A stretch of 64,000 bases of DNA from Solicola gregarius (lineage in GTDB: Bacteria > Actinomycetota > Actinomycetes > Propionibacteriales > Nocardioidaceae), in assembly GCF_025790165.1 (NCBI RefSeq), contig NZ_CP094970.1, positions 3,534,001 to 3,598,000 of the forward strand, in the 5' to 3' direction. Position 1 is the first letter of the stretch. The number at the start of each line of letters is the position of its first letter. A model generated the notes under the pieces. The model made no database searches. It was not told the origin of the DNA and saw nothing but the letters and a program-made list of their open reading frames with translations. Below, piece after piece: positions 52,283 through 60,470 of this stretch. A program made the position numbers and the translations under genes.

Positions 52283-52627
52283 ATGACCAGCTCCGCTCCC
52301 GGCCGGACCGACCGCGCCATCGCCTGGTTCCGCGTCGTAGCGATCGCCGAGGCGATCTCGTGGGCGGGACTGCTCACCGGGATGCTGTTCAAGTACGCGC
52401 TGACCGAGAACGAGATCGGCGTGCAGATCTTCGGCCCCATCCATGGCGCGATCTTCATCGGGTACGTCGTCATGACCATCACCGTCGGCCTGCGCTGCCG
52501 TTGGAGCAAGCCGGTCATCCTGCTCGGCCTGGCGGCGAGCATCCCGCCGTTCGCGACGTACGCCTTCGAGGTCTGGGCCGACCGGTCGGGCCGGCTGCGT
52601 GCGCCCGCGCCCACACGCGTCGGATGA
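52283..52627 (+). CDS. DUF3817 domain-containing membrane protein
   Basis: A 114-residue protein with three hydrophobic helices. The DUF3817 pattern FRVVAIAEAISWAGLLTGM, FKYALTENEIGVQIFGPIHG and AIFIGYVVMTITVGL is clear. Function unknown. ATG at 52283 follows GAGAGG. An ACTACG/CGTAGT hairpin (52228-52245) lies in the upstream spacer. Confidence 0.88.
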   Translation: MTSSAPGRTDRAIAWFRVVAIAEAISWAGLLTGMLFKYALTENEIGVQIFGPIHGAIFIGYVVMTITVGLRCRWSKPVILLGLAASIPPFATYAFEVWADRSGRLRAPAPTRVG

Positions 52628-52631
52628 CGGC

Positions 52632-53060
52632 TCAGAGGCCGAGCGCCGGCCCCTCCATCGCGGGGCAGGTGTCCATGACGACGTCGAGGCCGGCAGACTG
52701 CGCGCGGTCGGCAGCCGACTCGTCGATGACACCGAGCTGCAGCCAGACCGCGCCGATGCCGAGCCGCTCTCGCTCGGCGATCGCGTCGTCGACGACATCA
52801 CCGACGCGTGAGCTGTTGACGAAGCAGTCGACGACATCGATCGGCCCCGGGACATCGGCGAGCCGCACGTACCCGCGTTCGCCCTCCCATGACTCACCGC
52901 GTGGGTTGACCGGCACGATCCGCATCCCCAGCCGGTCGCGGACGAACGCAGCGACTCCGTACGCGACCCGTTCGGTGTTCGCGGACAGTCCGACGACGGC
53001 CCAGGTCGCGGGTGTCGTGAGCAGCCGGCGGATGGTAGCCGGATGGTTCGCGTGTGTCAT
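52632..53060 (-). CDS. CoA-binding domain protein (YccU-like)
   Basis: A 142-residue Rossmann-like CoA-binding protein. Typical are TWAVVGLSANTERVAYGVAA, IVPVNPRGESWEGERGY and IDVVDCFVNSSRVGDVVDDA, ending with VVMDTCPAME. The family binds CoA; its cellular role is unclear. ATG at 53060 follows GAGGG. It is convergent with the DUF3817 gene (4 bases between the stops). Confidence 0.9.
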   Translation of the reverse strand: MTHANHPATIRRLLTTPATWAVVGLSANTERVAYGVAAFVRDRLGMRIVPVNPRGESWEGERGYVRLADVPGPIDVVDCFVNSSRVGDVVDDAIAERERLGIGAVWLQLGVIDESAADRAQSAGLDVVMDTCPAMEGPALGL

Positions 53061-53136
53061 GTATCAACCCTCACACGTACGACTCGCGCACCGAACGCCG
53101 GTTCGCGCGTCGGCTGTTCGATAGGGGAGCCCGAGA

Positions 53137-53562
53137 ATGGAAACGCCCATGGCGATCGCCACCGCGGTCACCTTCGTCTGGCTCGGCATGGTCCTCGCCA
53201 TCTCCTTCCTGGAGACGCCGCTGAAGTTCCGCGCCCCGGGCGTCACGATCCCGATCGGTCTCGGCATTGGCAGGCTGGTGTTCCGCGCCCTCAACGCGGC
53301 GGAGACTGCGTTCGCGCTGGTGTTGGCCATCGCGCTCGTGGCAGCGGAGCCGAGCGCGGCCGTAGTGGTTCCCGCGTCGGTAGTCGTGCTGATCCTGGTC
53401 GCGCAACTCGCGCTCGTACGGCCGCGTCTCACCAAGCGATCGGATCGAGTTCTGGCGGGCGAGGACGCGCCACGCTCGCACGCGCATCACGCATTCATCG
53501 GCCTCGAGTCGGCCAAGGTGATCGCGCTCGTCGTTACGGGCGTCGCGTTGTTGTCGGCCTGA
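53137..53562 (+). CDS. Conserved membrane protein of unknown function
   Basis: A 141-residue protein with four hydrophobic segments: TAVTFVWLGMVLAISFLETP, ALNAAETAFALVLAIALVAA, VVVPASVVVLILVAQLALV and SAKVIALVVTGVALLSA. The LETPLKFRAPGVTIPIGLGI stretch is distinctive and I believe conserved in proteobacteria and actinobacteria, but I cannot name a function. ATG at 53137 follows AGGGGAG; ATG at 53149 is an alternative. Confidence 0.75.
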   Translation: METPMAIATAVTFVWLGMVLAISFLETPLKFRAPGVTIPIGLGIGRLVFRALNAAETAFALVLAIALVAAEPSAAVVVPASVVVLILVAQLALVRPRLTKRSDRVLAGEDAPRSHAHHAFIGLESAKVIALVVTGVALLSA

Positions 53563-53705
53563 GCGCACGCGGTAATCCGCTGGCCACGCGGCATCGGATC
53601 GTCGATGATCGACGTATGTCCGATATGTCGGCCTCCTGAGCGGTGTGCATCCGGCCGGGCCTGACCGGGTCCGGTCTACGATCGTGCCGGCAGGGAGTCG
53701 AGACA

Positions 53706-54542
53706 TTGAACGCCACCTACGAACCGAGCGTCACCGAGATCGCGTGCGACGAGTCCGGATGGGCGGGTGAGAACCTGCTCGACGGAAACACCGACGTGTT
53801 CGCACACGCCAGCGTACGCATGGCACCCGAGCGCGCCGCGGGTCTCGTCGACGAGGTGCGTCGGCGGATCCAGTCACCCGCCACCGAGTACAAGGCTGGG
53901 CATCTGCTTCGCGCCAAGCACCGCGATGTCCTGGAGTGGTTCCTGAGCCGGGAAGGGCCGCTCACCGGGTGGGCGAGCGTCTATCTCGTCGACAAGGTCT
54001 ACCTGGTCGTACGCACGCTCGTCGAGCTGTTGGCCCGGCGCGGGTACGGCACGATCGACGACCCGCACGACGTCGCCCGGACGCTCTACCGCGACGGCGA
54101 AGGCGTGCTCGGATCTCGACAATGGGCGCGGCTGCTGGCCGACGCGCAGGCGCTGATCCGGGTGCCCGGACGCGACATCCATCCCGTCGAACCCGTGCTC
54201 GACCCGTTGCCGGACGCGATCGTCCGCGCGGGGCTTCGCTGGAGTCACGACGGCTCGGTGTCGATCGTGCACGACCGGCAGAGCACCCTCACCCACGCGC
54301 GCCTCGCGCACGTCATGCACGATCCCGACGTCGCCGGTCGGATCGCGTCGATCCGGCTCGTTGCCGCACATTCGGACGCCCGCGTGCAGGTCGCCGACTT
54401 CCTCGCCGGAACGGCCAGATCGATCGCGTCCGACGAGCTCAACGGGCGCGGCGACGATGTCCTCAGCACCCTCCTGCGTCCGTACGTCGACCGGGCGTCG
54501 ATCTGGGCCGACGGACGCAGCTGGTCGCGGATCACGACGTAG
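53706..54542 (+). CDS. DUF3800-like protein
   Basis: A 278-residue protein with the DUF3800 outline: an acidic start ACDESGWAGENLLDGNTD, then FAHASVRM, a central LVDKVYLVVRTLVELLARR, and a C-terminal RLVAAHSDARVQVADFLAGT with GTARSIASDEL. DUF3800 proteins have an RNase H-like fold and often lie in defence or mobile regions; no such neighbours are obvious here. TTG at 53706 is used because GGGAG lies 8 bases before it. The 3' end overlaps the convergent DinB gene by 11 bases. Confidence 0.7.
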   Translation: MNATYEPSVTEIACDESGWAGENLLDGNTDVFAHASVRMAPERAAGLVDEVRRRIQSPATEYKAGHLLRAKHRDVLEWFLSREGPLTGWASVYLVDKVYLVVRTLVELLARRGYGTIDDPHDVARTLYRDGEGVLGSRQWARLLADAQALIRVPGRDIHPVEPVLDPLPDAIVRAGLRWSHDGSVSIVHDRQSTLTHARLAHVMHDPDVAGRIASIRLVAAHSDARVQVADFLAGTARSIASDELNGRGDDVLSTLLRPYVDRASIWADGRSWSRITT

Positions 54543-55062
54543 CGGCAGCAACCCGCTCGATATCGCCCACGTGGTGGACGCCCTCGTGCGCTGCGTGTCG
54601 GACGAACCACAGCGCCGTACGTCGCTCGCCGGGAAGTCGTGATGCCGTCCGAACCCAGCCGTCGGTGCGGACGCGGGCGACCTCGTCGAGGAACCCGTCG
54701 ACGTCGAGCCGGATCTCGGTGAGCACCGGGAGCAGATCGAGCTCGTTGTGTCGAAAGCGGCGTGTACGAAGGTCGTTGAGCATCGGCTCGAGTGCCGGAT
54801 CGGCTTCGGTTCGTACGCGATGAAGCCGGATCGTCGAGCTGACGTAGACGTCGCGCAGATGGCACACGTACTCGAGCACCGACCAGGTCTGCGGTTCCGG
54901 ACGCCGTCGGGGATCGGCGGCGCGCAGTGCCGCAGAGCGTGCCCGGCCGGGCACGCCCCCGATGATCTCGGCGGCCCCTTCGGCGTCCAGCGCGCCGTAC
55001 GAGAACCCGCACTCCGTGCACTCGTGGTCTTCATCCGGCAGCGGGATCATCGAGCGGTTCAT
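54532..55062 (-). CDS. DinB family protein
   Basis: A 176-residue four-helix-bundle protein. Metal-type His residues appear in EYVCHLRDVYVSS and VRHAAHEGVHHVGDIE, as in DinB/YfiT thiol-transferase-like proteins. An N-terminal HECTECGFSYG adds a CxxC pair, perhaps a small zinc site, typical of the actinobacterial subgroup. Function unproven. ATG at 55062 follows AGGAGG at 8 bases. Confidence 0.82.
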   Translation of the reverse strand: MNRSMIPLPDEDHECTECGFSYGALDAEGAAEIIGGVPGRARSAALRAADPRRRPEPQTWSVLEYVCHLRDVYVSSTIRLHRVRTEADPALEPMLNDLRTRRFRHNELDLLPVLTEIRLDVDGFLDEVARVRTDGWVRTASRLPGERRTALWFVRHAAHEGVHHVGDIERVAAATS

Positions 55063-55148
55063 GGGCCAATCCTCCTGTGCACCGATGAGTTCTCGGGCGG
55101 CGCCGCGTCTGACCGGCAAGCGTCGTCGACCGCACCGAGAGAATAGTC

Positions 55149-55310
55149 ATGACCAACGCAGCATCGCGCCGGTCGCGGCGAAGCGGCTGCCCGGCGTCGT
55201 CGCGCCCGCTTTGGCGCTTCGAGCACGCCGTGCTCGTAGCGGCACCCGACCGGCCCCGGGGGGCGGTCGGGCACCACTACGTCATCGCCGAATTGTTTGG
55301 GAGACTCTGA
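55149..55310 (+). CDS. Possible small ORF, 53 residues
   Basis: An open frame MTNAASRRSRRSGCPASSRP... ending ...HHYVIAELFGRL, two bases upstream of the HhH-GPD gene. There is no clear ribosome-binding site. The DNA is rich in inverted repeats (CGAGCACG/CGTGCTCG at 55220-55236; CCCGACCG/CGGTCGGG at 55245-55271), so it may instead be an untranslated structured leader. Low confidence. Confidence 0.2.
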   Translation: MTNAASRRSRRSGCPASSRPLWRFEHAVLVAAPDRPRGAVGHHYVIAELFGRL

Positions 55311-55312
55311 TC

Positions 55313-55888
55313 ATGCCTCTTCACCTCACCGGCGCTCCCGACGCCGACCGCCTGCTCGACGAGAATCCGCTCGCGTTGCTGATCGGGATGCTGCTCGACC
55401 AGCAGTACCCGATGGAGGCGGCGTTCTCGGGGCCGCAGAAGCTGGTCGGCAGGATCGGCGGCTTCGACGCCGAACGCATCGCGTCGTACGACCCCGAGGA
55501 GTTCGCCGCGCTCTGCAGTACGCCACCCGCCGTCCACCGCTACCCGGGTGCGATGGCCAAGCGAATCCAGGCGGTGTGCCGGCTCGTCGTCGAGGAGTAC
55601 GACGGTGACGCCGCGGGCATCTGGACGGCCGGTGACCCGGACGCGAAGACGGTGCTCAAGCGGCTGAAGGCCCTTCCCGGCTTCGGTGACCAGAAGGCCA
55701 GGATCTTCGTCGCCCTGCTCGGCAAGCAGCGTGGCGTCCGCCCGATCGGCTGGCAGGAGGCGGCCGGGGCGTACGCCGACGAGGGCTCCCGCCGCTCGAT
55801 CGCGGACGTGACCGACGAGCAGACCCTGCATGAGGTGCGCGCTTTCAAGAAGGAGCAGAAGGCGGCGGCGAAGGCCGCCAAGTCCTGA
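55313..55888 (+). CDS. HhH-GPD-type base excision repair family protein
   Basis: A 191-residue protein of the uncharacterised actinobacterial HhH-GPD family. Marks: DENPLALLIGMLLDQQYPME near the start, a helix-hairpin-helix in LKALPGFGDQKARIFVALL, and a Lys/Ala-rich C-terminus. It is presumed to bind damaged DNA. I do not see the classic catalytic Asp with certainty, so the enzymatic role is open. ATG at 55313. A long hairpin follows the stop. Confidence 0.88.
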   Translation: MPLHLTGAPDADRLLDENPLALLIGMLLDQQYPMEAAFSGPQKLVGRIGGFDAERIASYDPEEFAALCSTPPAVHRYPGAMAKRIQAVCRLVVEEYDGDAAGIWTAGDPDAKTVLKRLKALPGFGDQKARIFVALLGKQRGVRPIGWQEAAGAYADEGSRRSIADVTDEQTLHEVRAFKKEQKAAAKAAKS

Positions 55889-55893
55889 CGTCC

Positions 55894-55956
55894 CGGAGTT
55901 CGCGGACTTTTCGGTCTGCGCGAGCCGCCACAACACCGAAAAGTCCGCGAACTCCG
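55894..55956. terminator. Inverted repeat between convergent genes (element D)
   Basis: Arms 55894-55915 and 55935-55956 pair perfectly over 22 nt (CGGAGTTCGCGGACTTTTCG then GT) with a 19-base loop. It lies 5 bases after one stop and 9 bases before the other, in the position of a bidirectional terminator. Its sequence differs from repeats A, B and C. Confidence 0.75.
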
Positions 55957-55965
55957 TCCGAACGA

Positions 55966-56415
55966 TCAGCGGGTTGCCGGCTTGCGCAGCCACAGCATCG
56001 TCAGAGCGACGATGCCGGCGATGCACGGCAGCCACATCGCGGATGCGAGGTAGCTCGGCATCGGCACGTACGACATCGACGCCGACGCCACGAGGGCGAG
56101 TGCGAGCACGGTTGTCGCCACCCACCGGGTGTGCCTCCATCCGCGTCGAGTGGCGACGGCGAGCCATGACCAGCAGGCGATCCCGAGTCCCGCGAGTACG
56201 TAGAGCGCCGCGGCGGTGGCGCCGGCCTCGGTGTCGACCTCGCCAGCCGTGTAGTCCGGGTACTCCTTCCACATCTCGTCGGTGATGCCGCCGACCGTGG
56301 CCTGGTCGACGACCGTGAGGCCGGCGAGCAATGCGCTCAGCGCGAGCCCGACGTACATGGTGGTGGTCGCCCGTCGGGTCGAGTCCGCCGTGGGCGCGAT
56401 GGACGTGGTCTGCAT
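55966..56415 (-). CDS. Small membrane protein of unknown function
   Basis: A 149-residue protein with four hydrophobic segments: TTTMYVGLALSALLAGLTVV, ATAAALYVLAGLGIACWSWL, TTVLALALVASASMSYVPMP and AMWLPCIAGIVALTMLW. No domain recognised. ATG at 56415 follows GAGGGGAT. It is divergent from a TetR gene, with a dyad between them, so it is probably controlled by that regulator. Confidence 0.75.
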   Translation of the reverse strand: MQTTSIAPTADSTRRATTTMYVGLALSALLAGLTVVDQATVGGITDEMWKEYPDYTAGEVDTEAGATAAALYVLAGLGIACWSWLAVATRRGWRHTRWVATTVLALALVASASMSYVPMPSYLASAMWLPCIAGIVALTMLWLRKPATR

Positions 56416-56468
56416 GGTGATCCCCTCGAGTTGGTAGCGTCGGCGTGGTGAGCCCTTAGACTTAGAAC

Positions 56469-56487
56469 TTGAAACATTGTGTCTCAA
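56469..56487. promoter_or_regulatory. Candidate TetR operator
   Basis: TTGAAACA (56469-56476) and TGTCTCAA (56480-56487) are inverted with one mismatch around TTG, in an AT-rich spacer between the divergent small membrane gene and TetR gene. Confidence 0.6.
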
Positions 56488-56504
56488 AGGAGCGTATTGC
56501 TCAA

Positions 56505-57380
56505 ATGGAAAACCCCAGCGCGCGGCCGGGCCCGACCAGGCGGCGCCGCCGACTGTCCGACCAGGAGACCGAGCAGCGGATGCTCGACGCCGCACTCAAG
56601 ACCGTCAACCGGCTCGGCCTGACCGTCAGCCTCGAACACATCAGCCTCGAGGACGTGATCCGCGAGGCCGGCGTCTCGCGGAGCGCGGTGTATCGGCGCT
56701 GGCCGTACAAGGACCTGTTCTTCAGCGATCTGCTGCGGGCGCTCGCACGGGCAGCGGCGCCGGCGCAGGTGCCCGACGCTCGGCCGGCGTTGGGCCACGT
56801 ACGTGCCGTCGTTCAGGATCGTGGTGACCTGCTGCGGACGCCGGAGGGTCGGCATGCGCTCGCCGTGGAGATGCTGCGCATCGGCAACCTCACGGACCTC
56901 GCCGCGATGGCTGAGTCGACCGCATGGCGTACGTACGTGGCCCTGCACGCCACGTACCTCAGCCTCGACGACGGTGAGCTTCGCGACGAGATCGGCGAGA
57001 GCCTCGCGGAGTCCGAGCGCGTGCTGGTACGTCGTACCACCGAGAACTTCGGAACCTACCTGGATCTGTTGGGCTACCGCATCCGGCCGGAGCTGGACGC
57101 CGACGCCGAGACGGTGGTCGCCGTGACCATGCCGCTCGTCCGGGGAGCGATCATCATGGCGCCGGCGGCTCCGCAGATCACGGCGCGGAAGGTGCACGCG
57201 AACCCGTTCGGTGCGGGCGCAGAGGCGGAGTGGTCGCCGGTCGCCGTCGCGATGACGAGCATCGCGCTCACGTACATCGAGCCCGATCCGGCGGTCGAGT
57301 GGGACGACGCTCGGGTCGACGAGGTGCGGCGAGCGTTCGAGGCCGCGGACGGGGTTGGCGTGGACGAGTCGCTGGAATAG
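56505..57380 (+). CDS. TetR family transcriptional regulator
   Basis: A 291-residue regulator. The helix-turn-helix region (about 25-70) reads RMLDAALKTVNRLGLTVSLE and LEDVIREAGVSRSAVYRRWP. The C-terminal domain is longer than usual and ends in an acidic stretch. ATG at 56505 is used; AAGGAG lies 12 bases upstream, slightly far. It precedes a flavin monooxygenase gene by 58 bases and is divergent from a membrane gene; it may regulate both. Confidence 0.9.
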   Translation: MENPSARPGPTRRRRRLSDQETEQRMLDAALKTVNRLGLTVSLEHISLEDVIREAGVSRSAVYRRWPYKDLFFSDLLRALARAAAPAQVPDARPALGHVRAVVQDRGDLLRTPEGRHALAVEMLRIGNLTDLAAMAESTAWRTYVALHATYLSLDDGELRDEIGESLAESERVLVRRTTENFGTYLDLLGYRIRPELDADAETVVAVTMPLVRGAIIMAPAAPQITARKVHANPFGAGAEAEWSPVAVAMTSIALTYIEPDPAVEWDDARVDEVRRAFEAADGVGVDESLE

Positions 57381-57438
57381 ACTCGGCAGTGCAGTGGTTG
57401 AAGGTTCAACAGAGACCACGAACGCGGAGGCGAGAACC

Positions 57439-58539
57439 ATGCAGATCGGCATCTTCAGCGTCGGCGACCTGACGGTGGACCCGACGAACGGCCGTGAACC
57501 GACCGAACACGAGCGGATCAAGGCCATGGTCACGATCGCGAAGAAGGCCGAGGAGGTCGGCCTCGATGTCTTCGCGACCGGCGAACACCACAACCCGCCG
57601 TTCGTCGCGCCCGCGAACCCGACCGTGCTGCTCGCGCACATCGCCGCGCAGACCGAGCGGCTCATCCTGTCGACGTCGACGACGCTCATCACCACCAACG
57701 ACCCCGTGCGTCTGGCCGAGGACTACGCGTACCTGCAGCACCTCGCCGACGGTCGCGTCGACCTGATGATGGGGCGGGGCAACACCGCGCCCGTGTACCC
57801 GTGGTTCGGCAAGGACATCGCACAGGGCCTGAGCCTGGCGATCGAGAACTACCACCTCCTGCACAAGCTCTGGCGCGAGACCGACGTCGACTGGGAGGGC
57901 CGGTTCCGTACGCCGCTCACGGCGTTCACGTCGACGCCGCGGCCGCTCGACGACGTGCCGCCGTTCGTGTGGCACGGCTCGATCCGCAGTCCGGAGATCG
58001 CCGAGCAGGCCGCCTTCTACGGAGACGGGTTCTTCGCGAACAACATCTTCTGGCCGAAGGAGCACTACATCCGCCTGATCAACCTGTACCGCGAGCGCTT
58101 CGCGCACTACGGGCACGGCACGCCGGAGCAGGCGATCGTCGGGCTCGGCGGCCAGGTGTTCATGCGGAAGAACTCGCAAGATGCCGTCGATGAGTTCCGG
58201 CCGTACTTCGACAACGCGCCGGTGTACGGGCACGGGCCGTCGCTCGAGGACTTCACGGCGCAGACCCCGTTGACGGTCGGCAGCCCGCAGGAGGTCATCG
58301 AGAAGACGCTGACGTTCCGCGAGTTCTTCGGCGACTACCAGCGCCAGCTGTTCCTGATGGACCATGCGGGACTGCCGCTGAAGACCGTGCTCGAGCAGCT
58401 CGACCTGCTCGGCGAGGAGGTCGTACCGGTGCTGCGCGAGGAGTTCGCGAAGCGTACGCCGGCAGGAGTGCCCGACGCCCCGACACACGCCGGCCTGCTG
58501 GCGGCACGGGACGCTGAGCAGAAGGAGGCAACGGTATGA
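57439..58539 (+). CDS. LLM class flavin-dependent oxidoreductase (CE1758 type)
   Basis: A 366-residue luciferase-like TIM-barrel monooxygenase using reduced FMN. Marks: DVFATGEHHNPPFVAPANPT, RVDLMMGRGNTAPVYPWFGK and PPFVWHGSIRSPEIAEQAAF. This reads like the CE1758 subfamily, whose genes are paired with a dedicated FMN reductase, and exactly such a gene follows with a four-base overlap. Substrate unknown. ATG at 57439 follows GGAGG at 8 bases. Confidence 0.92.
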   Translation: MQIGIFSVGDLTVDPTNGREPTEHERIKAMVTIAKKAEEVGLDVFATGEHHNPPFVAPANPTVLLAHIAAQTERLILSTSTTLITTNDPVRLAEDYAYLQHLADGRVDLMMGRGNTAPVYPWFGKDIAQGLSLAIENYHLLHKLWRETDVDWEGRFRTPLTAFTSTPRPLDDVPPFVWHGSIRSPEIAEQAAFYGDGFFANNIFWPKEHYIRLINLYRERFAHYGHGTPEQAIVGLGGQVFMRKNSQDAVDEFRPYFDNAPVYGHGPSLEDFTAQTPLTVGSPQEVIEKTLTFREFFGDYQRQLFLMDHAGLPLKTVLEQLDLLGEEVVPVLREEFAKRTPAGVPDAPTHAGLLAARDAEQKEATV

Positions 58540-59162
58540 CCGGCACGAACCCGAAGATCGTCGTCATCTCGGCCGGGCTCGGCCAGCCGTCGACGACGCG
58601 GATGCTCGCCGATCGTCTTGCGGAGGCGGCGAAGCGGCGCCTCCGCGAGCTCGGCGCCGGCGCGAGCGTCGACACCTACGAGCTGCGCGGCCTCGCGCAC
58701 CAGGTCACCGATGCGATGCTGACCGGCTTCGCCGGCCCCGACCTGCAGACGGTGTTGACCGCGGTCGAAGACGCGGACGCGCTGATCGTCGTGACCCCGA
58801 CCTTCCAAGGCTCGTACGGTGGCCTGTTCAAGTCGTTCATGGACGTCGTCGATGCGGAGGCCCTGATCGGCACGCCCGTCGTCGTGGCCGCCACCGGCGG
58901 CTCGGCGCGCCACTCGTTGGTGCTCGACCACGCGTTGCGGCCGCTGTTCACGTACCTGCAGGCGCTCGTCGTGCCGACCGGGGTGTTCGCGGGCCCGGGT
59001 GACTGGGGCGACGCCGGCGACGGGTCTCGCGGGCTCGCGGAGCGAGTCGACCAGTCGGCCGGCGAGCTCGCCAGCCTGCTCGCGGGCGCCGGCACCGGCC
59101 GCCGCCGCGAGGACGAGTTCGACATGGACACCGACTCGATGCTGGCCGCCTCGCGTCCGTAG
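58536..59162 (+). CDS. NAD(P)H-dependent FMN reductase (CE1759 type)
   Basis: A 208-residue flavodoxin-like reductase: IVVISAGLGQPSTTRMLADR carries the phosphate loop, ADALIVVTPTFQGSYGGLFK the FMN contact, and GTPVVVAATGGSARHSLVLD follows. It supplies reduced FMN to the upstream monooxygenase. The ATG overlaps the preceding stop (ATGA) and follows AAGGAGG. Ends with an acidic tail. Confidence 0.92.
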   Translation: MTGTNPKIVVISAGLGQPSTTRMLADRLAEAAKRRLRELGAGASVDTYELRGLAHQVTDAMLTGFAGPDLQTVLTAVEDADALIVVTPTFQGSYGGLFKSFMDVVDAEALIGTPVVVAATGGSARHSLVLDHALRPLFTYLQALVVPTGVFAGPGDWGDAGDGSRGLAERVDQSAGELASLLAGAGTGRRREDEFDMDTDSMLAASRP

Positions 59163-59229
59163 AGGCTCAGAACCAGCAGTCGCGTACGATCGGCGCGACC
59201 TAACTGCGATTGCTGAGTCTGGAGGACCG

Positions 59230-59553
59230 ATGGCGCGGTCACGTACCGACCACCTCGACGTTCTGGCACCACCCGATGTCGCCCTACGCGCCCTGCACGA
59301 GGCGATCGCCTCGATCGCCAAGCCCGAAACGGTTCGGGTGGACGGCTGGGTGGTGACCGGCCGGGTCGGCGTCAGCGCGCGCTCGTGGGGCGATCTGCTG
59401 ACGGGCACCATCCTGACCGGCCCGGGCGGCACCCGGGTGACGGTCGAGAGCAAGGCCCGGTTGCCGACCCAGCTCGTCGACATGGGCAAGCACCGCAAGA
59501 ACGTCGATGCGGTGCTGACGCGGCTGAGTGGCCTGACCGGTCCGCCACACTGA
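59230..59553 (+). CDS. Conserved hypothetical protein
   Basis: A 107-residue protein: DHLDVLAPPDVALRALHEAI, then DGWVVTGRVGVSARSWGDLL and TRVTVESKARLPTQLVDMGK. The pattern of alternating hydrophobic residues suggests a small beta-rich domain such as a cell-surface or lipid-handling fold, but I recognise no family. ATG at 59230 follows GGAGGA closely. It is convergent with the damaged toxin-antitoxin pair. Confidence 0.7.
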   Translation: MARSRTDHLDVLAPPDVALRALHEAIASIAKPETVRVDGWVVTGRVGVSARSWGDLLTGTILTGPGGTRVTVESKARLPTQLVDMGKHRKNVDAVLTRLSGLTGPPH

Positions 59554-59556
59554 CCC

Positions 59557-59937
59557 TCAGCCACTCCGATCGAGTACGAACCCGGCGATCTGTCGCTGAT
59601 CCTCGGCGTACGACTTCAAGGCGAGCGGGACAGCGGACCCGACGATCGTGTGTACGTACTCATGCACGATCGCGTTGCGTAGGCCGACCGACGGTTTCAG
59701 CGTCTCAGCGAGGTCCGTCGTCAGTGCGCCTGCCTCGGCGGCGAGGTCGAAGCTCTCGCGGTAGTCGCCCGGTGACCGCCGGAGAGCCACGGCCGCGACG
59801 TGGGAGTTGACGTCCACTGCGAGATCGACGATGCGTGACAACAGGCGCTCGACCGCAGCGCCGACCAGCGGATCACTTGTCAACCGTGCAGCGTCGACGT
59901 CGCCGGCGGATTCGAGCGCCGCAAGGGTGTCAGCCAT
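59557..59937 (-). CDS. HepT-like ribonuclease domain toxin (HEPN), N-terminus uncertain
   Basis: A HEPN-family protein of 126 residues from ATG at 59937. The nuclease motif RX4HXY is present as RNAIVHEY. Upstream in the same frame lies DADVVRNKLSA, which looks like the family N-terminus but has no start codon. A full gene would begin at the ATG at 59970-59972, overlapping the antitoxin stop (ATGA), if one base were added just after it. So the intact form is probably 138 residues, and either the sequence has a one-base loss or the toxin uses a late start. Confidence 0.75.
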   Translation of the reverse strand: MADTLAALESAGDVDAARLTSDPLVGAAVERLLSRIVDLAVDVNSHVAAVALRRSPGDYRESFDLAAEAGALTTDLAETLKPSVGLRNAIVHEYVHTIVGSAVPLALKSYAEDQRQIAGFVLDRSG

Positions 59938-59968
59938 CGCCGACAGCTTGTTTCGGACGACGTCCGCG

Positions 59969-60377
59969 TCATCGGCCCGCCATCAGCTCGAGATCGCGAC
60001 GGCGCAGGTATCGCGACTCCATCTCGGTCGTGAGCGCCGCGATCTGGGCAAGTGTGAAGGTGCTCGGCGCGGCCTCGTCGAGGAGGACGCTCTGCGGGCC
60101 GAGCGCGCGGGCCTTGGCGACGTCACCGGCGCGCGATGTCCATCAGGTCGACGCCGTCGTAGCGTGTCGCGTCGATGAACGCATTGATGATCGAGACGAT
60201 GTCCGTGCGCACACCTTGACGGGTTCGAAACGCCAGATCGAGATCGCGCGGTGGCGACAGCGTCGTGTCGCGTACTGCATTCCCGTGTGCCGCCAGTAGC
60301 TCTATGCCCAAACGGTCGCAGAGCGCGCCGAGTGACCCGTCGTCCGCCATCGTGCGGAGCCGGGGCCAACGCGTCAC
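59969..60377 (-). pseudogene. MNT-type nucleotidyltransferase antitoxin, frameshifted
   Basis: Partner of HepT: minimal nucleotidyltransferases of this type AMPylate the toxin. N-terminal part: LCDRLGIELLAAHGNAVRDT and PPRDLDLAF, resembling GSxxxG and DxD of the family (Gly-Asn instead of Gly-Ser). The first frame stops at 60123 in DLMDIARR. A second frame continues GDVAKARALGPQSVLLDEAA to ESRYLRRRDLELMAGR, with stop at 59969. Restoring a lost GC pair in the GCGCGC run near 60127-60135 joins them as DLMDIARAGDVAKARALG. So the antitoxin is broken here, by mutation or by sequence error. Confidence 0.75.
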
Positions 60378-60470
60378 CCGGGGTCTGGGCCATCGCGTCT
60401 ACGATACGGCGCGCGGTGTCGGCGCACCGCCGACGCCACGCCGCGTTGGACGTGCTGCAGAATCGCCGGC

